Shown one piece after another: positions 1 through 5,646 of a DNA stretch of 5,646 bases (the stretch's first letter is position 1; every line of letters starts with the position of its first letter). Source of the stretch: Actinomycetota bacterium (GTDB lineage Bacteria; Actinomycetota; Actinomycetes; Nanopelagicales; Nanopelagicaceae); contig WLMD01000105.1 in assembly GCA_009700405.1 (NCBI GenBank), positions 1-5,646 on the forward strand. Reading direction: 5' to 3'. The translations under genes and the position numbers were made by a program. The notes below the pieces were generated by a model. It was not told where the DNA came from and searched no databases. It was given only the letters and a program-made list of their open reading frames with translations.

Positions 1-590
1 ACGCCAACACATAATGCGTTGACTAATGGGTTGCCTGCATATGTTTCATCAAAAACAATTTCTCCACCGATATTTGGCAGACCAAGACAGTTTCCATATC
101 CACCGATGCCGGCAACAATGCCTGGTAGGACGCGTCGAGTATCTGGTGCGTCGGCGGGTCCAAAACGAAGTGGGTCCATTACTGCAATAGGGCGTGCGCC
201 CATCGTCAAGATGTCACGGACAATTCCGCCAATGCCTGTTGCCGCGCCTTGATATGGCTCAATAAAGGATGGGTGATTGTGCGATTCAATTTTAAAAGTG
301 ACTGCATAACCCTGACCAACATCGACAACACCTGCGTTCTCACCAATGCCGACAAGCAGTGCATCACTATGCGGTGCTTTCTCTCCGAATTGCTTGAGGT
401 GCACTTTCGATGACTTGTATGAGCAATGCTCAGACCACATCACCGAATACATTGCCAATTCACTCGATGACGGACGGCGCCCTAGGATCTCTCGAATACG
501 TTGATATTCATCGCTTTTTAGACCCAGCGCTGCAAAAGGTTGTTCTTGATCTGGTGTCACCGCGGCAATGGCAACGGTATCTAGAGCCAT
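1..590 (-). CDS. purL: Phosphoribosylformylglycinamidine synthase subunit PurL, N-terminal part (runs off the left edge)
   Basis: This is the synthetase subunit of FGAM synthase, which uses ATP and ammonia delivered by PurQ to turn FGAR into FGAM in the cytoplasm. The window holds the first 196 codons; the family's small form is usually about 740 residues, so most of the gene lies beyond the left edge. Visible motifs are MWSEHCSYKSS at residues 51-61, ESHNHPS at 102-108, GAATGIGGIVRDI at 115-127 and GGYGNCLGLPNIGGE at 163-177, all hallmarks of the PurM/PurL fold. The SEHC motif lies near residue 53, which shows the small type that lacks the long N-terminal domain of the proteobacterial enzyme and so needs separate PurS and PurQ. 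The start ATG follows the purQ TAG stop with no gap and no clear Shine-Dalgarno sequence, so translation is probably coupled to purQ. No stop codon interrupts the visible part. Confidence 0.97.
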   Translation of the reverse strand, partial: MALDTVAIAAVTPDQEQPFAALGLKSDEYQRIREILGRRPSSSELAMYSVMWSEHCSYKSSKVHLKQFGEKAPHSDALLVGIGENAGVVDVGQGYAVTFKIESHNHPSFIEPYQGAATGIGGIVRDILTMGARPIAVMDPLRFGPADAPDTRRVLPGIVAGIGGYGNCLGLPNIGGEIVFDETYAGNPLVNALCVG

Positions 591-1262
591 CTACTTACCA
601 ACCATTGCGCTGAGAATTGATGTGAAGAACGGCAATCCATCTGCAGTTGGTCCAGTTAGTGGATCAATCGCGTGTTCTGGGTGAGGCATTAAGCCCACAA
701 CATTGCCGCGAGCATTGGAAATACCAGCAATGAGATTGCGAGATCCGTTCGGATTTTCGCCGACATATCGAGCAATAACACGACCCTCTGATTCCAGCGC
801 CGCCAGCGTTTGGTCATCACATTGAAATGACCCCTCGCCGTTCTTGAGTGGGATAACTATTTCGGCGCCTTGCTTAAAATCAGTAGTCCATGGGGTTGAA
901 GTATTTTCAATTCTTATCGTTTGCGGTGTGCAAAGAAAATGAAGTCCTTGATTCTGGGTTAGCGCACCTGGTAGCAAATGTGACTCGCATAGAATCTGAA
1001 AGCCGTTGCAAATGCCAAGCACAGGCATTCCTGAATTTGCTTTCTCGATGATCGAACCCATCACAGGTGCGAAACGGGAAATTGCGCCGCAACGTAGATA
1101 GTCGCCATAGGAAAAACCGCCAGGAAGAATTACTGCATCAACTCCATGCAAATCGGCGTCATCGTGCCACAGGGCGATTGCATCGGAGCCTCCCGCACGT
1201 ATTGCGCGAGCCGCATCGCGATCATCTAAAGAGCCTGGAAAAGTTACAACACCAACTTTCAT
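591..1262 (-). CDS. purQ: Phosphoribosylformylglycinamidine synthase subunit PurQ (glutamine amidotransferase)
   Basis: PurQ is the class I glutaminase subunit of FGAM synthase; it hydrolyses glutamine and passes ammonia to PurL. The 223-residue protein has the full family layout: an N-terminal strand with TFPGS at residues 7-11, the oxyanion region LPGGFSYGDYLRCGA at 46-60, the nucleophile elbow GICNGFQ at 83-89 with Cys85, and the PHPEH motif at 193-197 giving His194 and Glu196 of the catalytic triad. Its length is normal for a stand-alone PurQ. The ATG start follows the purS TAG stop directly, and its TAG stop is followed directly by the purL ATG. A weak purine-rich GAGAAG stretch within the last purS codons may assist initiation, but coupling to purS translation is more likely the main mechanism. 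The catalytic triad is complete, so the gene should be functional. Confidence 0.98.
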   Translation of the reverse strand: MKVGVVTFPGSLDDRDAARAIRAGGSDAIALWHDDADLHGVDAVILPGGFSYGDYLRCGAISRFAPVMGSIIEKANSGMPVLGICNGFQILCESHLLPGALTQNQGLHFLCTPQTIRIENTSTPWTTDFKQGAEIVIPLKNGEGSFQCDDQTLAALESEGRVIARYVGENPNGSRNLIAGISNARGNVVGLMPHPEHAIDPLTGPTADGLPFFTSILSAMVGK

Positions 1263-1508
1263 CTACTTCTCAACTTTCACAACAAAAGTTTCAATCACTG
1301 GATTAGCCAGAAGAGTTTCAGCCGCACGGGAGACTTCGGCAAGTTGTGCAGGGGTTGGTTCGCCTTCAACTTCAATCTCAAATCGTTTTCCTTGGCGCAC
1401 CGATTGTGCAAAGGTGAAACCAAGACGTGGGAGAGCCGCCGCGACAGCCTTACCTTGTGGGTCAAGGATTTCTGGCTTCAGCATTACTTCGACCACGATC
1501 TTTGCCAT
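1263..1508 (-). CDS. purS: Phosphoribosylformylglycinamidine synthase subunit PurS
   Basis: PurS is the small non-catalytic subunit that bridges PurQ and PurL in the three-part FGAM synthase of Gram-positive bacteria and archaea. The 81-residue product matches the family's usual size of about 80 and shows its conserved pattern: an N-terminal beta strand, LKPEILDPQGKAV at residues 10-22, LPRLGF at 26-31 and VRQGKRFEIEVEG at 37-49, then a C-terminal helix and strand. Its position directly before purQ and purL is the classic purSQL arrangement. It is the gene with the largest upstream gap in the window (20 bases), and that gap contains a good Shine-Dalgarno sequence, which supports the ATG chosen here. 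The TAG stop abuts the purQ ATG. Confidence 0.97.
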   Translation of the reverse strand: MAKIVVEVMLKPEILDPQGKAVAAALPRLGFTFAQSVRQGKRFEIEVEGEPTPAQLAEVSRAAETLLANPVIETFVVKVEK

Positions 1509-1514
1509 TGTGCG

Positions 1515-1522
1515 CTCCCTTT
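1515..1522 (-). promoter_or_regulatory. Shine-Dalgarno sequence of purS
   Basis: On the coding strand the purC-purS gap reads AAAGGGAG, followed by six bases and the purS ATG. It is one of the two best ribosome-binding sites in the window, together with that of purB, and the only one lying wholly outside a coding frame. It fixes the purS start and suggests that purS is initiated independently. Confidence 0.75.
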
Positions 1523-1528
1523 GCTTTG

Positions 1529-2407
1529 TTAGTTAAATTCCTTACCGGTCAGTCTCAAATAAGCATCGCGATAACGCTGCGCTGTCTTTTCAACAATTTC
1601 ATTTGGCAGTGTTGGTGGGGCAGATTCGCGATCCCAGCCGCTGCTCGTCAAATAGTCTCGTAAATACTGCTTATCGAAGGAGGCTTGAGCCCCTCCTGGC
1701 TTCCAGGTGTTCGCTTCCCAAAAACGCGATGAATCAGGCGTTAGCGCTTCATCTCCGAGAGTGATTTCGCCCAATGCATCAAGGCCAAATTCAAACTTCG
1801 TGTCAGCCAAAATAATTCCGCACTCTTTTGCGTAATCGGCCGCAGCGCCATAAAGCTTCAATGTGAGATCGCGCAATTCACCAGCTTCGGGTGAAACGTG
1901 AAGCGCTTCGTCAAAAGTTATATTGATGTCGTGATCGCCAACTTCTGCCTTAGTTGCTGGTGTGAAGATGTTCATCGGAAGCTGAGATCCATCAAGCAAT
2001 CCTTCTGGCAAAGCGATTCCACATACGGTGCGAGAAGTTTTATATTCGCTCCAGCCACTTCCCGTTAGATAACCGCGCGCAACGCACTCAATAGGAAACA
2101 TCGTGAGTGGTTTGGCAATAACCGCGCGGCCATGTACTTCTGCCGGCACGTCAGTGCTAATAATGTGATTTGGCACAACAGTTGATAATTTTTCAAACCA
2201 GAACATTGATAGTTGCGTTAGGACTGCGCCTTTACCAGGAATCTCTGTTTGTAAAACCCAATCAAAAGCAGATACGCGATCGGATGCAACAATTAATAGT
2301 TGTCCAGTTGCATTTGTATAAAGGTCACGAACTTTTCCCGTGCGCAAGTGATCCCACCCAGGTATCGAAGGCGCTGGCGGTGGGCCAGCTGGACCGAAGC
2401 CGCTCAC
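1529..2407 (-). CDS. purC: Phosphoribosylaminoimidazole-succinocarboxamide synthase (SAICAR synthetase)
   Basis: PurC joins aspartate to CAIR with ATP to give SAICAR, the substrate of PurB encoded just upstream. The 292-residue protein shows the family motifs in order: GKVRDLY at residues 24-30 (nucleotide-binding loop), SDRVSAFD at 42-49, PIECVARGYLTGSGW at 105-119 (first family signature), LADTKFEFG at 200-208 (second signature) and LGDEALTPDSSRFW at 217-230, then the SFDKQYLRDYL region at 243-253. The length fits the longer actinobacterial form rather than the roughly 237-residue enterobacterial one. The start is GTG, overlapping the purB stop as GTGA. No later ATG or GTG would keep the conserved IPGW.H and GKVRD segments, so this start is well supported although no Shine-Dalgarno sequence is visible. 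Residues 1-14 form a Gly/Pro/Ala-rich lead-in before the conserved fold. The stop is TAA, 20 bases before purS. Confidence 0.97.
   Translation of the reverse strand: MSGFGPAGPPPAPSIPGWDHLRTGKVRDLYTNATGQLLIVASDRVSAFDWVLQTEIPGKGAVLTQLSMFWFEKLSTVVPNHIISTDVPAEVHGRAVIAKPLTMFPIECVARGYLTGSGWSEYKTSRTVCGIALPEGLLDGSQLPMNIFTPATKAEVGDHDINITFDEALHVSPEAGELRDLTLKLYGAAADYAKECGIILADTKFEFGLDALGEITLGDEALTPDSSRFWEANTWKPGGAQASFDKQYLRDYLTSSGWDRESAPPTLPNEIVEKTAQRYRDAYLRLTGKEFN
2404..2407 (-). promoter_or_regulatory. GTGA start/stop overlap coupling purB to purC
   Basis: The coding strand reads GTGA, where GTG is the purC start and TGA the purB stop. The roughly 20 bases upstream contain no recognisable Shine-Dalgarno sequence, so ribosomes finishing purB probably reinitiate on purC. 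This is an inference from the layout. Confidence 0.6.
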
Positions 2408-3825
2408 CGAATAGAGCCGGGTTTGTACTGCGCTTGGGCAGGATGCGCGGATGTAATCGCGTCAATGCGACTAACAACTCGAGCAATTTGTTGGCGAGCA
2501 TCGCCAGTAAATTCAATGGGGTCATTTATTAACGCATCTAAAGCATTGCGATCTAGCGGAATGCGCGCATCGGCACTGAGAGCATCAAGAAGATTGTTAC
2601 CTTTACCTTCGCGCATTTCTAACGCTGCTTTCGTTGCGTGCTCTTTGATGACTTCATGTGCGATTTCACGTCCGACGCCCGCTTTAATCGCTGCCATCAA
2701 GATCTTTGTGGTTGCAAGAAATGGAAGGTAGCGCTCTAATTCGGCCTCAATAACGGCTGGGAATGCACCGAATTCATTGAGCACAGTAAGAGTTGTTTCG
2801 AGAAGCCCATCGATTGCATAGAAAGCATCAGGAAGTGCGACACGTCGAACTACGCTGCATGAAACATCGCCTTCATTCCATTGATCGCCGGCTAGTTCAC
2901 TCACCATTGATGCATATCCACGCAACACAACTGCTAGACCATTTACGCGTTCGCATGAGCGTGTATTCATCTTGTGGGGCATTGCCGATGAACCAACTTG
3001 GCCAGCCTTGAATCCTTCGGTGACCAGTTCTGCGCCAGCCATCAATCGAATTGAAGTCGCAAGTGAGGATGGCGCTGCCGCAATCTGCACAAGGGATGTC
3101 ACAACGTCATAATCAAATGAACGTGGATAAATCTGTCCGGTGGAATCAAGGACGCGTTCGAAACCCAATTCGGATGCAATTGCACTTTCTAGATTTTGGT
3201 GCGCGGCAGATGATCCAAGTAAATCAATTGAATCCTGCGCCGTACCCACTGGGCCTTTGATTCCACGCATTGGGTATCGTTCTAGTAGACCTTCTAGGCG
3301 TTCGTAAGCAAATAGTAATTCTTCTGCAGCGCTGGCAAATCTCTTTCCTAGCGTGGTGATTTGTGCAGGAACATTGTGTGAACGACCAGCAATCGGTTGG
3401 TCAGCGTAACGCGAAGCAAGTTCACCAAGTCGCGCCAAAACCGTAATCGTCTTGTCGTGCACAATATTTAGCCCGTTGCGGACTTGAAGTGCTTCGATGT
3501 TTTCCGTTAAGTCGCGACTTGTCATACCTGCATGAATAGCTTCATGGCCAGCTAGTGCGTTGAATTCTTCGATGCGCGCTTTCACATCGTGACGAGTGAT
3601 TTTCTCGCGGGCATCAATGGACTCTAAATCAACATGAGAAATAACTTTTTCATAATCTGCAATTACTGCATCAGAAATCGAGTGACCTAATTTCGATTGC
3701 GCACGTGCAACTGCTAGCCAAAGCTTACGTTCGGAAATAATCTTGGCCTCTGGCGCGAAAATCTCGCACATTGCCTTAGATGCGTATCTGCTGGCTAGAA
3801 CACTCACGGGCGCATTCTCTCGCAT
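2404..3825 (-). CDS. purB: Adenylosuccinate lyase
   Basis: PurB removes fumarate from SAICAR to give AICAR, and from adenylosuccinate to give AMP, so it acts in both the IMP pathway and the AMP branch. The 473-residue protein belongs to the fumarase/aspartase superfamily. Landmarks are RHDVKA at residues 78-83, HAGMTSRDLTEN at 98-109 (substrate-binding Thr-Ser), GRSHNVPAQ at 147-155 with the conserved His150, and the superfamily signature loop GSSAMPHKMNTRSCE at 278-292, which holds the catalytic serine. QWNEGDVSCSVVRR at 315-328 and IKEHATKAAL at 393-402 are, from memory, also typical of actinobacterial PurB, whose length is about 470. The ATG directly follows the purD TAA stop and has a good Shine-Dalgarno sequence inside the purD 3' end. 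A GTG at codon 7 is a less likely alternative. The gene looks intact. With PurC it performs consecutive steps, and with PurA it makes AMP. Confidence 0.97.
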   Translation of the reverse strand: MRENAPVSVLASRYASKAMCEIFAPEAKIISERKLWLAVARAQSKLGHSISDAVIADYEKVISHVDLESIDAREKITRHDVKARIEEFNALAGHEAIHAGMTSRDLTENIEALQVRNGLNIVHDKTITVLARLGELASRYADQPIAGRSHNVPAQITTLGKRFASAAEELLFAYERLEGLLERYPMRGIKGPVGTAQDSIDLLGSSAAHQNLESAIASELGFERVLDSTGQIYPRSFDYDVVTSLVQIAAAPSSLATSIRLMAGAELVTEGFKAGQVGSSAMPHKMNTRSCERVNGLAVVLRGYASMVSELAGDQWNEGDVSCSVVRRVALPDAFYAIDGLLETTLTVLNEFGAFPAVIEAELERYLPFLATTKILMAAIKAGVGREIAHEVIKEHATKAALEMREGKGNNLLDALSADARIPLDRNALDALINDPIEFTGDARQQIARVVSRIDAITSAHPAQAQYKPGSIR

Positions 3826-5037
3826 TTAATTACCCTTCTCTGCAACTGAGGCATTGAACGCGATGTCGGTACGGTAAAAGGAGCCGGGTAGGTCGATATG
3901 GCTAATGCCACGATAAGCACGATCGCGTGCCTCTGTTAAATCCACGCCCATCCCAGTAATGCTCAAGATACGACCGCCTCCAGCAAAGAAAACGTGGGTA
4001 TCGGAAATTGCAGGCATAGTCGCAATCGCACCGACAGGTTGGGGGTCACTGGGGTAGCCCTTTGCAGCCAATACAACAGTCACCGCTGATTCGGTTTTCC
4101 ATTCAAGCCTCACCCCATCAAGATTTCGTGTTGCAGCTTTATATAGAAGTGAACCGAGCGGCGTTTTCAATCGAGGGATGAGTACTTGTGTTTCTGGGTC
4201 TCCAAATCGCGCATTGAATTCGATCACGCGCACTCCGTGATCCGTTAACGAGAGTCCCGCATAGAGCAATCCAACAAAAGGTGTCCCTCTTGCAGCCATT
4301 TCAGCAATCATTGGTGCCAGAACGTCATGATGAGTTTGTTCGATGATGTCACTTGGTGCCCACGGCAACGGTGAATACGCCCCCATGCCGCCAGTATTTG
4401 GACCTTCATCGCCATCGAACGCACGTTTAAAATCTTGTGCTGGCTCCATCGCAATAATTGTCTTGCCATCAGATATCCCAAAGAGTGAAATTTCTGGTCC
4501 GTCTAAGAACTCTTCGATAACAACTTTCTTACAAGCCAGCGCATGCGCCAAAGCCACTTCACGATCTTGAGTAACAACAACACCTTTGCCTCCTGCTAAA
4601 CCATCATCTTTCACGACATACGGTGATCCAAACGCGTCTAAGGCTTTTTCAATCTGAACACGATCTGTACATGTTGCGCTGCGGGCAGTGGCAACTCCTG
4701 CATCGTGCATGACTTCTTTAGCAAAATTCTTTGAGCCCTCTAATTGAGCAGCAGCCTTTGATGGTCCGAATGTGGCAAAGCCTTGAGCTCGCAATTCATC
4801 AGCAACACCATTAACTAAAGGTAACTCGGGGCCAACAACAACCAGGTCAACATCGAGCTCTTGTGCCAACGCAACTATCGCGGCATTGTCTGAGAGATCT
4901 AACGCATGGATCGTGGCAAGCTGAGCAATACCTTCATTGCCGGGTGCGCAATGAATTTCAGTAACTTCTGGATCACCTTGGAGTCCTAGTGCGAGTGCGT
5001 GTTCTCTACCGCCGCCGCCTACTAGGAGCACTCTCAT
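3826..5037 (-). CDS. purD: Phosphoribosylamine-glycine ligase (GAR synthetase)
   Basis: PurD joins glycine to phosphoribosylamine with ATP, giving GAR, the second step of the pathway. The 403-residue protein shows the ATP-grasp ligase layout. The N-terminal domain has GGGGREHAL at residues 7-15, APGNEGI at 31-37 and VVGPELPLVNG at 67-77. The ATP-grasp domain starts near QLEGSKNFAK at 98-107 and has VVKDDGLAGGKGV at 141-153, the DFKRAFDGDEGPNTGGMGAYSP region at 202-223 and EFNARFGDPETQ at 273-284, whose Glu273 and Asn275 fit the metal-binding pair of the fold. The C-terminal domain ends with FYRTDIAF at 387-394. It is somewhat shorter than the more usual 420-430 residues, but no motif is missing. 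The start ATG lies three bases after the purA stop. The nearest purine-rich element, AAAGGA at 5051-5056, is 13 bases away, which is a little far for a Shine-Dalgarno sequence. The TAA stop abuts the purB ATG. Confidence 0.97.
   Translation of the reverse strand: MRVLLVGGGGREHALALGLQGDPEVTEIHCAPGNEGIAQLATIHALDLSDNAAIVALAQELDVDLVVVGPELPLVNGVADELRAQGFATFGPSKAAAQLEGSKNFAKEVMHDAGVATARSATCTDRVQIEKALDAFGSPYVVKDDGLAGGKGVVVTQDREVALAHALACKKVVIEEFLDGPEISLFGISDGKTIIAMEPAQDFKRAFDGDEGPNTGGMGAYSPLPWAPSDIIEQTHHDVLAPMIAEMAARGTPFVGLLYAGLSLTDHGVRVIEFNARFGDPETQVLIPRLKTPLGSLLYKAATRNLDGVRLEWKTESAVTVVLAAKGYPSDPQPVGAIATMPAISDTHVFFAGGGRILSITGMGVDLTEARDRAYRGISHIDLPGSFYRTDIAFNASVAEKGN
3833..3839 (-). promoter_or_regulatory. 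Shine-Dalgarno sequence of purB within the end of purD
   Basis: The coding strand reads AGAAGGG, followed by seven bases that include the purD TAA stop, then the purB ATG. It favours the ATG at the purD stop over the in-frame GTG six codons later. Confidence 0.65.
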
Positions 5038-5040
5038 TAG

Positions 5041-5646
5041 CTAGACGAAATCCTTTACAACGATTGTTTGAGTACGGCCCGGGCCAACACCAATAGCACT
5101 CATTGGTGCACCAGAAATATTCTCAAGGAACTTCACATAATCTTGAGCGTTCTTTGGTAAGTCCGCCAAGGTCTTGGCGCCCGTAATATCTTCTTTCCAG
5201 CCCGGAAGATATTCATAAATAGGAATTGCGTGGTGAAAATCAGATTGAGATGAAGGAAGTTCTTCTACTCGCTTGCCATCAATCTCATAGGCAACGCATA
5301 CAGGAATTTTTTCCCACCCCGTCAAGACATCTAATTTAGTAAGGAAGAAATCTGTTAACCCATTTACGCGAACTGCGTAGCGCGCAATAGGCGCGTCATA
5401 CCATCCGCAACGGCGCGGACGTCCGGTGGTTACACCAACTTCTCCACCGATGGTGCGCAATTTCTCGCCATCTTCATCAAAGAGTTCGGTAGGGAATGGT
5501 CCTGATCCGACGCGAGTTGTGTAAGCCTTAATGATTCCAATAACAGTTGTGATTTTTGTTGGCCCAATTCCCGAACCAGTACAAGCGCCACCCGCGGTTG
5601 GATTACTCGATGTTACAAACGGATATGTTCCGTGATCAACATCAAG
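5041..5646 (-). CDS. purA: Adenylosuccinate synthetase, C-terminal part (start beyond the right edge)
   Basis: PurA condenses IMP with aspartate using GTP to give adenylosuccinate, which PurB converts to AMP. The window holds the last 201 residues plus the TAG stop, about half of a protein usually near 430 residues. The frame stays open to the right edge and begins inside the conserved LDVDHGTYPFVTSSNPTAGG region. It continues through GIGPTK, AYTTRVGSGPFPTE, EVGVTTGRPRRCGWYDA, LTKLDVLTGW and YEYLPGW to VGPGRTQTIVV at the C-terminus. TTGRPRR matches the segment contributing IMP and GTP contacts in the known enzyme. The N-terminal P-loop and catalytic Asp and His are outside the window and could not be checked. 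A TTG at 5458-5460 opens a shorter possible frame, but the homology upstream of it shows that it is an internal leucine codon. purA appears to be the first gene of the cluster seen here and is followed by purD after three bases. Confidence 0.97.
   Translation of the reverse strand, partial: LDVDHGTYPFVTSSNPTAGGACTGSGIGPTKITTVIGIIKAYTTRVGSGPFPTELFDEDGEKLRTIGGEVGVTTGRPRRCGWYDAPIARYAVRVNGLTDFFLTKLDVLTGWEKIPVCVAYEIDGKRVEELPSSQSDFHHAIPIYEYLPGWKEDITGAKTLADLPKNAQDYVKFLENISGAPMSAIGVGPGRTQTIVVKDFV

Noticed and set aside
19..613. Plus-strand open frames of 77 and 67 codons
   Set aside because: Both are antisense to purL (the second also clips the end of purQ), whose reading frame is uninterrupted and carries the SEHC and ESHNHPS motifs.
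2170..2532. 120-codon open frame on the plus strand
   Set aside because: It is antisense to purC and the end of purB; no recognisable domain, and both genes beneath it are intact.
2300..2731. 143-codon open frame on the plus strand
   Set aside because: It lies antisense to the purB/purC junction, which has clear conserved motifs on the other strand, and its translation resembles no family I know and is rich in Arg and Ala as expected of a shadow frame.
3807..3825. Alternative purB start at the GTG of codon 7
   Set aside because: The ATG at the purD stop has a well-spaced AGAAGGG upstream, while the GTG does not have a comparable site at the right distance.
5088..5108. Perfect 7-bp inverted repeat CACCAAT/ATTGGTG with a 7-base loop near the 3' end of purA, next to a GGCCCGGGCC palindrome at 5076-5085
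   Set aside because: Both lie inside conserved purA coding sequence, no T-run follows on the transcribed strand, and a few 7-bp inverted repeats are expected by chance in a window of this size. It is not an intrinsic terminator.

Overview
The window is a tightly packed block of de novo purine biosynthesis genes, all transcribed from the minus strand. In transcription order (high to low coordinates) they are purA (3' part only), purD, purB, purC, purS, purQ and purL (5' part only). Only 23 bases lie outside a reading frame: 3 between purA and purD, and 20 between purC and purS. The other junctions are either a stop codon followed directly by a start codon (purD/purB, purS/purQ, purQ/purL) or a 4-base GTGA overlap (purB/purC). 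No promoter, terminator, RNA gene, mobile element, CRISPR array or attachment site is visible. The operon promoter and the rest of the operon probably lie outside both edges.

The organism looks like a small-genome, low-GC actinobacterium. PurB carries an active-site region of the kind I know from actinobacterial adenylosuccinate lyases, with GRSHNVPAQ and GSSAMPHKMNTRSCE. PurC is the roughly 290-residue actinobacterial form, and FGAM synthase is the three-subunit PurS/PurQ/small-PurL type. Base composition is by eye somewhat below 50% GC, far under typical soil actinobacteria, and spacing is minimal. Freshwater Nanopelagicales (acI, Planktophila-like) or another streamlined aquatic actinobacterium would fit. 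This is inference from family memory and not a database match.

The genes form one pathway. PurD makes GAR. PurS, PurQ and PurL together convert FGAR to FGAM. PurC makes SAICAR from CAIR and aspartate, and PurB splits SAICAR to AICAR. PurA and PurB then convert IMP to AMP. The enzymes for the first step (PurF) and for PurN/PurT, PurM, PurE/PurK and PurH are not in this window. Every gene here that can be read end to end looks intact, with its diagnostic motifs in place. I found no sign of an undescribed system; the most notable property is the extreme compaction and translational coupling of the operon.
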